From positions 1,759,089 to 1,823,088 of the forward strand of contig OY723316.1 of assembly GCA_963210315.1 (NCBI GenBank): a stretch of 64,000 bases of DNA, read 5' to 3'. Under the pieces are notes generated by a model that had not been told where the DNA came from, searched no databases, and saw only the letters and a list, made by a program, of their open reading frames with translations. Made by a program: the position numbers and the translations under genes. Position 1 is the stretch's first letter; each line of letters starts with the position of its first letter. Positions 11,001 to 23,000 of the stretch are shown one piece after another. This stretch comes from Rhynchopus euleeides. Taxonomy: Eukaryota; Euglenozoa; Diplonemea; Diplonemida; Diplonemidae.

Positions 11001-14000
11001 CTTGATCTGTCATGCAGTTGTGAATGCGAAGGACCAATACCAATATGGTATGCATGTTGCCCTTTGGTGGCGAGTGTGGACAGGCTTATCGTCTTCCATG
11101 ACACCTTCCCACAGCCTCACTTTGTCCCAGCGGTTGTGGGTGGCGGTGGGGTGAACTCGTGAGGCAGGTGTCGCGGGTCCCACACCCTGTCCCGTGTGTG
11201 TCCCGTGTCAGCACTCCCTCACTCTTCACAGGTGACACACCTCTGCATCTCACTGTCAGGTACGGAGGCGAGCGTGCTGTGCAGTTGGCGGAGGCCTTGA
11301 TTGGTCATGGTGCAGATGTGCGTGCGAAGAACAACGATTGTATGCGTGTTCCTTTGGTGGAGAGTGTGGACAGGCTTCATTGTCTTCCATGACACCTCTG
11401 TTTGATCAGGCCCTTCGCTCCCATCATTGTTCTGAGTGTGAATGTGAGTGTCTCACACGGGACCCACCTTGCGGAGCTCACCACCTTCTGCAGTGTGAAT
11501 GTCAGCGGGTTTGCTGCTGGCGGTGGGGAGAGCTCGTGAGGCAGGTGTCGTGGGTCCCACACCCTGTCCCGTGGGTGTCCCGTGTCAACACTCCCTCACT
11601 CTTCACAGGTAACACACCTGTGCATTACGCTGCACAGTACGGAGGCGAGCAAGCTGTGGAGTTGGTGGAGGCCTTGATCGGTCATGGTGCAGATGTGGAT
11701 GTGAAGGGCAAGGATGGTATGCATGTTCCTCTTTGGTGGAGAGTGTGGACAGGCTTCATCGTCTTCCATGTCACCTCTGAGAACACTGAGTGCTACTGAG
11801 TACCTCGTTTGCTCCGAACCCCCATCCCCTTCCTCACCCTCCGTGTGACGATGAAACACAAGCAGCTGGCTCGACGGGGCTCCTCCAGGTTCGTCAGGAA
11901 CCCTCCCTGATTATCCGACGCTCAGAAGGACCCTGGAGTGCAGCGACTCCCACCCACACCCTGTCCCGTGTGTGTCCCGTGTCAACACTCCCTCACTCTT
12001 CACAGGTTGGACACCTCTGCATAACGCTGTCAGGTACGGAGGAGGCGGGCGTGGTGCCAGCCATGTTGGCAGGCATGGTGCCCAATTGGTGGAGGCCATG
12101 ATCTGTCATGCAGATGTGAATGCGACGGACAACTACGGTATGCATGTTGCCCTTTGGTGTAGAGTGTGGGCAGGCTTGATCGTTCCATGACACCTTCCCA
12201 CAGCCTCACCTTGTGCCAGCGGTTGTGGGTGGCGGTGGGGTGAACTCGTGAGGCAGGTGTCGTGGGTCCCACACCCTGTCCCGTGTGTGTCCCGTGTCAA
12301 CACTCCCTCACTCTTCACAGGTGAGACACCTCTCCATAAGGCTGCACAGTACGGAGGCGAGGATGCTCTGGAGTTGGTGGAGGCCTTGATCAGCCATGGT
12401 GCAGATGTGCATGCGAAGAACAAGGGTGGTAGTATGTCTGCCCTCTTTGCGTGTGTACAGGCTTCGTCGTCTTCCATTGACACCTCTGGTTGTTGAACCT
12501 TCACTCCCATCACTGTTGTTCTGAGTGTGAATGTGAGTGCCTCACGCGGGACCCACCTTGCGGAGCTCACCACCTTCTGCAAGCACCCAGATGGGCAGCA
12601 CATCCGCTTTGTGAGGCACAGTGTGAGGTGCACCTCCTGCCCGCCTTCATGCATGGTTGCACACTTGCTTTGTTTCCCACCTTCCCACAGCCTCACCTTC
12701 TCCCAGCAGTTGTGGGTGGCGGTGGGGTGAACTCGTGAGGCAGGTGTTGCGTCCCATGCCCTTCCCGTGTGTGTCCCGTGCTCGCTCTCCACAGGTGAGA
12801 CAGCTTTGCAGCGCGCTGTCAGGTGCAGAGGCGAGCATGCTGTGGAATTGGTGGAGGCCTTAATCGGTCACGGTGCTGATGTGCACGTGAAGGGCCCGAA
12901 TGGTATGCCTGTTCCTCTTTAGCGGAGAGTGTGGACAGGCTTCATCGTCTTCGAGGAACCTCTGTTTGTTGACGCCCTTCACTCCCATCACTATCTCACC
13001 TTGTCCCAGCGGTTGTGGGTGGCGGTGGGGTGAACTCGTGAGGCAGGTGTCGTGGGTCCCACATCCTGTCCCGTGTGTGTCCCGTGTCAACACTCCCTCA
13101 CTCTTCACAGGTGAGACACTTCTGCATTACGCTGTCCAGAACGAAAGCAACCATGCTGTGAAGGTGGTTGAGGCCTTGATCGCTCATGGTGCAGATGTGC
13201 ATGCGGATCACGTGTTTGGTATGCATTCCTCTCTAGTGGAGAGTGTGGACAGGCTTCATCGTCTTCCATGACACCTCTGTTTGTTGAAGCCCTTCACTCC
13301 CATCACTGTTGTTCTGAGTGTGAATGTGAGTGCCTCACACGGGACCCACCTTGCGGAGCTCACCACCTTCTGGAAGCACCCAGATGGGCAGCACATCCGC
13401 TTTGTGAGGCAGGTGACACACCTCTGCATACCGCTGCCAATTGCAGGGGCGAGCATGCTGTGAAGGTGGTTGAGGCCTTGATCGGTCATGGTGCAGATGT
13501 GGATGTGAAGAACAGCAATGGTACCTGGGACCCCCCGTGTATAAGTCCCCCCCCCTTACCCCCGTGTTTAAGTCCCCCCCTGGGGGTCTGGCAGGGGGGG
13601 GACTTAAACACAGGGGGACCTAAACACGGGGGTGGGCTGGTCTGGAGGGTCATCAGGTGGCCCCTAGGCCCTCCAGGTGCTGTCTGAGTCGAAAAGTGGG
13701 GTGCCAAAAGTCCATCCGGACCGGAATTACCCCCCTACGACAGCAGAGGAAGAGGTCTTCTTGGTCTCCACTGTGCCACCCCCGTGTTTAAGCCCCCCCT
13801 GTGTTTAGGTCCGCCCCCCCCGTGTTTAAGTCCCCCCCGGCCGAAAATCGCCTCCAGGGGGGGGACTTAAACACGGGGGGTCCCAGGTATGCATGTTCCT
13901 CTTTAGTAAAACTAAAACGGTTGCAGTAGGAGCAATGTTTTGTTCACCTACACTCCACGCCCCAACGTGCAGGTGACCAGAAGGTTGCACAAACAAAACA

Positions 14001-17000
14001 AAAGAAACCCAGCAATCCTTTTTTTGAAGCCCTTCACTCCCATCACTGTTGTTCTGAGTGTGAATGTGAGTGCCTCACACGGGACCCACCTTGCGGAGCG
14101 CACCACCTTCTGCAAGCACCCAGATGGGCAGCACATCCGCTTTGTGAGGCACAGTGTGAGGTGCACCTCCTGCCCGCCTTCATGCATGGTTGCACACTTG
14201 CTTTGTTTCCCACCTTCCCACAGCCTCACCTTGTCCCAGCGGTTGTGGGTGGCGGTGTGGTGAACTCGTGAGGCAGGTGTAGTGGGTCCCACGCCCTGTG
14301 CCGTGTGTGTCCCGTGTCAACACTCCCTCACTCTTTTTCACAGGTGACACAGCTTTGCAGGTCACTGTCGTGTTCGGAGGAGTGCGTGATGTTGAGTTGG
14401 TGGAGGCCTTGATCGGTCAAGGTGCTGATGTTCACGTGAAGCGCCCGAATGGTATGCATGTTCCTCTTTGGTGGAGTGTGTTGACAGGCTTCATCGTCTT
14501 CGGTGAACCTCCGTTTTGTTGACGCCCTTCACTCCCATCACTGTCTCACCTTGTCCTAGCGGTTGTGGGTGGCGGTGGGGTGAACTCGTGAGGCAGGTGT
14601 CGTGGGTACCACACCCTGTCCCGTGTGTGTCCCGTGTCGACACTCCCTCACTCTACTCAGGGAACACACTTCTGCATGACGCTGTCAGGAGAAGAGACAG
14701 CCATGCTGTGAAGGTGGTGGAGGCCTTGATCACTCATGGTACAGATATGAATGACAAGAACGAGAGCGGTATGCATGTTTTTCTTTGGTGGAGAGTGTGG
14801 ACAGGCTTCATCGTCTTCCAGGGCACCTCTGTTTATTGAACCCCTTCACTCCCATCACTGTTGTTCTGAGTGTGAATGTGAGTGCCTCACACGGGACCCA
14901 CCTTGCGGAGCTCACCACCTTCTGCAAGCACCCAGATGGGCAGCACATCCGCTTTGTGAGGCACAGTGTGAGGTGCACCTCCTGCCCGCCTTCATGCATG
15001 GTTGCACACTTGCTTTGTTTCCCACCTTCCCACCCTACTCTTCACAGGTTACACAGCTCTGCATCTCGCTACCGCAAGCAGTGTCGAACATCGTGTGCAG
15101 GTCATGAAGTTGCTGATCGATCAGGGTGCAGATGTGAATGTGAAGGACGACAACGGTATGCATGTTCCTCTTTGGTGGAGAGTGTGGTTTGGTGGATGAT
15201 GTGGACGGCCCTCCTCATCTGAAGGTGGGCCGTGTGTGTGCTTTGGCAAACAGAGGTGTCATGGAGGCGTTGAATCTCATCGCCGCTGTTCTGTGCGAAT
15301 GTTGAAGCCGTTCACTCCCATCACTGTTCTCAGGGGGTCTGCGCTGGTCGTTATCCTTCGTCAATCTCCGTCTGTTTTCAGCTAATTCAACAGGAAATTC
15401 ACCAAAACGCACTGACGATCGTTTGCTATGTTGGATTAGCGGATCCGCATCGTACAGAACATCTACGAAAGACGACGCACGAGAACTGATACGCTATCCA
15501 AGTCTTTTACTAAGTCACACCACACGGGCGCGATCTGCTCCTTTCTTTTGTTAAAATAGGGAAAGGCACGTGAACACTGAAGGTCGGAGGCTCCACCGAA
15601 TGAAGCTCGGAGGGTGATACCTCGGCCGCGCGTTGAAAATAGCGCGGGACCTTCCACTTACTGGGAAGGAAGTCTGATGAACGCCTGATCTGGCGGGGGG
15701 GGTCAAAAGGGAAATCCCGGGCTCGGAAACGTTTCTGCCGATGGATCTTCGACAGACGAACCTTGTGGGGAATGGGATCAATCGCGCAAGGGGGAAGTAA
15801 CCACCTCCATGCCTTGACTTTAGCTGTAGTGAGTGGCCTGCTCGGCGCATCAAACAGGAAGCCGGTAGCCACTGCTGGAGGTTTCGAGTCAGATTGCCCA
15901 ACGGCCTTTGTTTTCGAAACAGGGGCGCCCAGGGGGCAGGGTGAGAGGAACGAGGGGCAATGAGTGCCCTTGCAGAGGGGTAGGGGAAGTAAGCCTGGGA
16001 AAGGCCGGACGTCCAAGGCGCTAACCGTTGCGCAAGTTGCAGGTGTTTTTCCCGGTGGCGGGATGTCGGGCGCGCCAAGGGCATCCGCCTCTCTCTTTGC
16101 GGCAGATGGGACATGAGGGGGCAGGAAGGTGAATCCAGGTTCAGACTGCGACGACTGGGCAGTGCGCTTTGATGAAAGCACCTTTGCTGATTTGCCGAGC
16201 CCGCCGGCTGTCTGTGTACCCGGGTCAGTGACAAGACGAAAGGGAGGTGGGGTGTTCTCCGGAAAAGGGGGAGGGGATGCCGCGTTGGGGAAAGGTCTAA
16301 GCGACGAGATATCAGGACAAGGGCCACTCAAGGAGCTGACTACGGTGCAGGTAGCTTGTCTTTTGTTGAAAGGCGCGGCATCAGCCACGTCCCGCACGTC
16401 AGCCAGCCTCTTAAGCAGACAAGGAGGAGGCAGGGAAGAGAGAGAAGGGGCTGGCGGTAGCTCCAGGTCGCAGCATGCCACAACCTCGTCCACACCAGGA
16501 CAAGACACATCTGAACAGAGGGGCTCCACCCTCTCTGGCACTGGGCCACTCTCATAAACATAACTGGAGGCGCTCTCAGTGGCAACCTGTCCCAGTGCGG
16601 TCTCACATCCCTCAGATGGGGGTCCATCATCATCACCTTCGGCGGCTGAGGGCGCGTCGGCGGTCTCGTCGCGCTCGCTGTCGTCGGCACCACCGCCTCC
16701 GCCAGCGGCAGGGGGGCTGTCCCCGCCCGCGTCGTCGTCGCAGGAGTCCGTCACCTCGTCGCCGCCACCCGAGGCGTCACCCGCGGAGTGTCCTCCGTTG
16801 CTGCCATCATCATCAGCAGAACACATCTCGCTGTCATCATCATCGGTGGGCTCGTGGTGGCCCGCCTCACAGCAGGTCTCCGCCTTGGCGCATGTGCCAC
16901 ACCTCGTCATCTTGTGCTTCTCACAGCACATGATAGACAAACCGTCGTCATGCGAGTGGTGCGCGCGACAGCACGCTTCCAGGAGCGTCTGGTAATTGCG

Positions 17001-20000
17001 CTCCTGGCCCTCGCAGACGTCACACCTCGGTTTGGAGTGCGCGTTGCAGACCCGCGTCTTATCGTGCATGGCCAGGTGCTCAGGCACAAGCACTGGAGAG
17101 GCGCTACGGGTAGGTCCAGGCCCGGGGGTTTCCCACGCTGCGGCACGCCCCGCTCTGTTGATCCCGGTGTAGTCCGGGTACACGTCACTGACGATCAATC
17201 CGTAGCGAAGACCCCCTAAGTGTGAATGTGAGTGCCTCACACGGGACCCACCTTGCGGAGCTCACCACCTTCTGCAAGCACCCAGATGGGCAGCACATCC
17301 GCTTTGTGAGGCACAGTGTGAGGTGCACCTCCTGCCCGCCTTCATGCATGGTTGCACACTTGCTTTGTTTCCTACCTTCCCACAGCCTCACCTTGTCCCA
17401 GCGGTTGTGGGTGGCGGTGGGGTGAACTCGTGAGGCAGGTGTCGTGGGCCCCACACCCTGCAGCCTTTCCTATGTTGTCACGCTGTTACTCTTCTTCTTT
17501 CACAGGTAAGACTGTTCTTCAGCTGCTGCGTGAGGTCACCTTTCCGTCAGATGCGCATAATTGGATCTCTTCGATTTTGAGGAATGCGCAGCGCAGTCCT
17601 CCCGGTGGCACCGTCACAAGCCGTCGTACGCTGGACACTGGTGCAGATGGCAGCACTGCGCTGCCCCGCGGCCTCGGCAGGTCCGGTGTATCCGAGTACG
17701 CCGACCCACTCCGTGCTGACGGGAACGGAAGGAGGCCGTGTGACGTTGCGGGGCCTGCTTGCACAGAGGTGCTGAAGGAGTGGGAGGACACACTGGTTGG
17801 GTGGGCATGTGGCGGTGGCGATGTTCAAGATGCCTGGCACCAGCACCTTTCGACAGGTCAGGGGTGGCGCACGTGGCAGTTGCCAGCAAGGCACTTAGGG
17901 AGCAGCGGGTGCCTGCTGCACGCTGCAGCGTCTGCCGGCAGCGATGCCCGTGTGGCAGTGATTGCGGCTGAGGAGCCGAAGCAGCTCTTCTTGCTTGACG
18001 ACCGCAAGCGCGTGCCTCTGCATGCTGCGGCCTGTGGCGGGCATGTGGACGCGGCGAAGGCACTGCTGCACGCCGCCCAGCAGGTTGCGGGTGGGGACGC
18101 TGCCGGCAGGTTGGTGATTGCATTGTCGGATGCGGGGCGCACACCCGTGCACGAGGCAGCGGCACTCGGGCACGCTGCAGTCCTGGAGGTGCTGCTGGCG
18201 GATGGTGCCGATGCCGTCGCGGCGGAGCACGGCTGCGAGACCTCTGGCAACGGGATTAGATTGCGAACTGTTGCAGATGTCAACGAGCTCTGTCCGGATG
18301 GCAGCACTGCACTGCACCACGCCGTCAGCGCGGACCATGTCGCTGCTGCACGCCTTCTGCTTCAGCGTGGTGCCGACCCACTCCGTGCTGACGGGAACGG
18401 GAGGAGACCGTGCGACGTTGCGGGGCCTGCTTGCACAGAGGTGCTGAAGGAGTGGCAGGACACACTGGTTGGGTGGGCATGTGGCGGTGGTGGCGACGAG
18501 CACGATGCCTGGCACCAGCACCTTTCGACAGGTCAGGGGTGGCGCACGTGGCAGTTGCCAGCAAGGCACTTAGGGAGCAGCGGGTGCCTGCTGCACGCTG
18601 CTGCGTCTGCCGGCAGCGCTGCCCGTGTGGCAGTGATTGCGGCTGAGGAGCCGAAGCAGCTCTTCTTGCTTGACGACCGCAAGCGCGTGTCTCTGCATGC
18701 TGCGGCCTGTGGCGGGCATGTGGACGCGGCGAAGGCTCTGCTGCACGCCGCCCAGCAGGTTGAGGGTGGGGACAGTGTCTGCAGGTTGGTGAACGCTGTG
18801 TCGGGCACGGGGCGCACACCTGTGCACGAGGCAGCGGCACTCGGGCACGCTGCAGTGCTGAAGGTGCTGCTGGCGGACGGTGCGGCAGACGTGGAGGCGT
18901 GTGACGAGGAGGGCCGGAGTGCGCTTGCCGTGGCTGCAGAGCACGGCCGCGAGACTTGTGTGCGCGTGCTCGTGAAGCAGGGCGGTGCGCTGGTGTCCAG
19001 CCGCTTGCAGCAGGAGGCTAGGAGCGATGCGGTGCGGCGCCTGCTCGTCACCCTGTCCCGGGAGCGGGCTGCACAGTCGTTCCTCCCGCAGTGGGCACCG
19101 CCACATGTGCACCCCGTGCGTGCCGCCGTGTACGCAGCTGCGACCCCGACTTCCCTGCCAGGCGAGCGGGCAGGCGTGCGCATCGACGTCCTGCGTGGCG
19201 GTGCGAATGTGGAGGCAGGCAGCACTGCGGCGCAGCGTGTGCGGCAGGGGACGTACTGCGTCGCGACAGGCACAGGGTTGGGGGCGGGTGACAGCCTGCG
19301 TGGCACACACGCGGACCTCTACCTTGCGCTAGCGTACGGACGGTCTGACGACTGCGACGTGCGGGATGTGCAGCGTGCACTGCATATGTACGAGCGGCGT
19401 GTGGCTGCTGCCCTGTCTGCTGCTGCGGAGGGCACGGCGGCACAGCCGTGCCAGGTGAGCGGGCTGTACTTTCTTGCACACGCACGCCTTGCGCAGCGTC
19501 AGGGGCACGTGCAGCTGGCTGGCTGGCTCCTTTCCGAGTTTGTGGACGTTTTCGGCGAAGGGTCGTCGTCGTGGATGTCTCACGTGGAGGAGTGCGCTGT
19601 GGCGCAGCACCAGGCCGCCTGTGCAGACACGGCAGGTCGTGGTGCCCCGACCGCTGCAGACGCAGAGGGCAGCAGCAGCAGCGCTGCTCTGGGTGCGGAC
19701 AGCAGTGTGGACGGGTGGGTGCAGCTGCGGGAGCGCCTGACAGACGAGCAGCGTGCGCCGATGGAGGAGCTGCTCAGGATGACAGGGCTGCAGGCGGTGA
19801 AGCAAGCAGCCGTGTCGGTGTACCGTGACGTGCTGGCGGACAGGCTGCTGCGCGAGACGGGGCGTGAGGAGGCGGTGATGCCGCAGAGCCTGAACTTCGC
19901 CTTCCTGGGGAACCCTGGGACGGGGAAGACGACGGTGGCACGCCTGTTTGCGCGTCTGCTCGAGCAGGCGGGTGCGCGGTCGGGGCACAAGTTTGTGCAG

Positions 20001-23000
20001 CTGACAGGGAGCGAGGCGCTGCGCAAGGGTGCGAAGGTGTTTGCAACCGAGCTTGCGAGTCTTACCGGGGGCACGCAGGGTGTGGGGCCGCCGTCGCACC
20101 AGCTGCGTCGTGGGCTGGTGGTCGAGGTGCTGGGGAAGACGGACGGGAAGTGGTACCCAGCGACGGTCGTCAAGATGCCGCAGGGCAGTCATCAGCAGCA
20201 GCAGCAGCAGCAGCAGCAGGACGAATACGGTGTGCGTTACACCGACGGGACAGAGGAGGACGACGTGCCAGAACGCCGTGTGCGGCACGTCGGCGGGGAG
20301 CGGGTGGGCGGTGTGCTGTTCCTGGACGAGGCGTACGACCTGGACCCTGCAGGCAACAGCGAAGGGCGGGCCATCCTGGCACAGCTGATGGCAGCAGCAG
20401 AGGAGCACCGGGACAGCGTGACGATAGTGCTGGCAGGGTACAAGCGTGACGTGGAGGAGAAGCTGTTCCAGTTCAACGCTGGGATGCCGTCACGGTTCAG
20501 GAGCATCGTGTTCGACGACTTCAGCGACACGCAGCTGGCGGACATCTGGCGCCAGAGGTGCAGGGATTCCGGGTGCGAGGTGGACGAGGCGGTGGCGACG
20601 GTGGTGCAGCGGCGGCTGCGTCGGATGCGGCAGGTGTCGGGGTTCGGGAATGCACGTGAGGTGCGGAAGATGTTCGAGGGTGCGCTGACGCGGGCGAAGC
20701 GGCGGCTGTTTCTGGAGGGCAGAGCCTCGCGGCTGGAGGTGCGGGTGGAGGACGTGATCGGGCAGGAGCCGACACGGGCAAAGCTGCCTGACCTGGACGC
20801 GGTGCTGCGGGAGCTGGAGGCGATGACGGGGCTGGCGGCAGTGAAGGCGGCGGTGCAGCAGCTTGTGGAGACGGCGCAGCAGAACTACCGGGCGGAGCTG
20901 CGCGGGGAGCGTGTGCACCAGATCTCGCTGCACAGAGTGTTTCTCGGGAACCCTGGGACGGGGAAGACGAGCGTGGCAAAGCTGTACGGGCGCGTGCTGC
21001 GTGCGCTGGGGCTGCTGAGCAGCGGGGAGACGTTGTACCGCACCGCATCGGACCTGGTGGGGGCGGTTGTCGGGGAGTCGCAGAAGAAGACGGCAGCTGT
21101 GGTTGCGAGCGCACAGGGGAAGGTGCTTGTGATCGACGAGACGTACGTGCTCGATGACAATCTGTACGGGAAGCAGGTGCTGGACACACTCGTGGAGAAG
21201 GTGACGGGTGCGCCGGGCGAGGACGTCGCGGTGGTGCTGCTGGGGTACCGTGACGAGATGACGCGGATGCTGCGGAACCAGAACCCGGGGCTGACGCGCC
21301 GGTTCGACACGGCGAATGCGTTTGACTTCGCAGACTTCAGCAACGCGGAGCTGTTCCAGATCCTGGGGCGTGCCTGCAGTGCGGAGGGTGTGTACGCGCC
21401 TGTGGGTGTGATGCGGGCAGCGGTTGCGGACATCGGGCGGCAGCGGTTGCTCCCCAACTTCGGGAACGCAGGGCTGGTGACCACCCGCCTGCACGAGGCG
21501 CTGTGTGCGATGCGGCGTCGCCAGGCGGACACGCTGGAGCTTGTGGCTGAGGACTTCGGGCCGAAGGTGGGTCGTGCTGCTGCTTCAAACTCTGCAGCAT
21601 CGCCACAGCAGCAGCAGCAGCAGGCACACACACAGCACTTCGACACAGACCCACTCGCTGCCCTGGAGGGGCTGGAGGAGATGGGCGGGCTGAAGGAGAC
21701 GCTGCGTGGGATCGGGCAGCAGCTGCAGGTGCGGCGCAGCGAGGGGCGCGATACTGTTGGGCTGCTGCGCAACTATCTGTTCTACGGGTCTGCCGGCACA
21801 GGGAAGACGACAGCCGCACGGAAGCTGGCGGGTGTGCTGCACGCATACGGGCTGCTTGTGACGGACCACGTGGAGGAGACGTCGGCAAAGGGGCTGACGG
21901 GAGAGTACGTGGGGCAGTCGAAGACACGTGTGGAGGAAGCGATGAAGGCAGCTCGCGGCGGTGTGCTGTTTGTGGACGAGGCGTACATGCTGGGGGGCGA
22001 CCCTTACGGCGACGAGGCGATGGCAAAGCTGCTGTCGATGATGACGGAGGACGACTACAGGGACAGCACGGTGGTGGTGATGGCAGGGTACCGTGACAGT
22101 ATGGGAGTGATGCTGCAGCGCAACGAGGGCCTGCAGAGCCGCTTCACCGAGACGGTCGACTTCCCTGACTGGTCGCCTGCACAGTGCACGCGCTTCGTGC
22201 AGAAGCTTGCGGACGAGGCGCAGCCGCGCCCCTTCGTGTTCGAGCCTGCTTGCAAGGAGGCGGCACACGCGACCCTGGACCACTGCTTCTCACAGCTGCG
22301 GCAGCGGCCCGGGTGGGCAAACGCACGCGACGCTCGCCGCATGTTCGACGACATGGTCGGGCAGCGCGACAGGCGGCTGGCGGTGACGCTTGGCAGCACC
22401 CACTCGGTGCGTGGCATCACTGTCGAGGACACTGCCGCCGCATGCACCAAGTTCCTCGCAGCGCGCAGTGATGCACGCGTGTGTGGCAGCGACGGAACTG
22501 AGCTTCAGACGCCACAGCATCAGCAGCAGCAGCAGCAGCAGCAGCAGGCACACACACAGCACAGCCGCCCAGCACACACACGCAGGGAGGAGAGCGAGTC
22601 GAGGCAGGCTGCACACACAGACGCAGAGGCTCAGGCAGAGGTGGAGGCTGGCAGCACAGCAGACGAGGAGTCGCCCTACGTGCGGCAGGTGCGCGAGACG
22701 CTGGAGCGCCTCAAGCAGCAGCAGGCAGATGCGGCAGAGCAGGCGGCTGCGGAGGCGGAGCTGGCGCGTGCAGCAGAGCACGACAGCCGCATGCGTGAGC
22801 TGGAGGAGCAGCGCCTCAGGGCGGAGCAGGAGGCACGCGAGGTTGCTGCAGAGGCAGAGCGGCAGCGCCTTGCAGCAGAAGCAGAGCGCCTGCGGGCAGA
22901 GGCGCAGCGGCTGGCTGAGGAGGAGGCCCAGAGGCAGGCACGGATGGAGAAGCTGCGCCGCATCGGCAATTGCCCTGCAGGGTTTGCGTGGCACCGGGAG

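Noticed and set aside
15332-17217. A classical retroviral-type CCHC zinc knuckle in the 519-residue protein
   Set aside because: The order is C-x2-H-x4-C-x2-C, not C-x2-C-x4-H-x4-C, and no polymerase or integrase is near.
16475-17219. Plus-strand ORFs opposite the Cys/His-rich gene
   Set aside because: Composition is Arg/His/Ser-rich, as expected for the antisense of an acidic GC-rich gene; the minus frame is far longer.
17352-17505. Upstream Met at 17352 as the start of the AAA protein
   Set aside because: The region is intron-repeat sequence ending in an acceptor; phase and homology show the exon begins at 17506 and is joined to an ANK exon.
18325-21494. Long minus-strand ORFs opposite the AAA exon
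   Set aside because: Antisense shadows of a GC-rich coding exon; no motifs, while the plus frame has three Walker A/B pairs.
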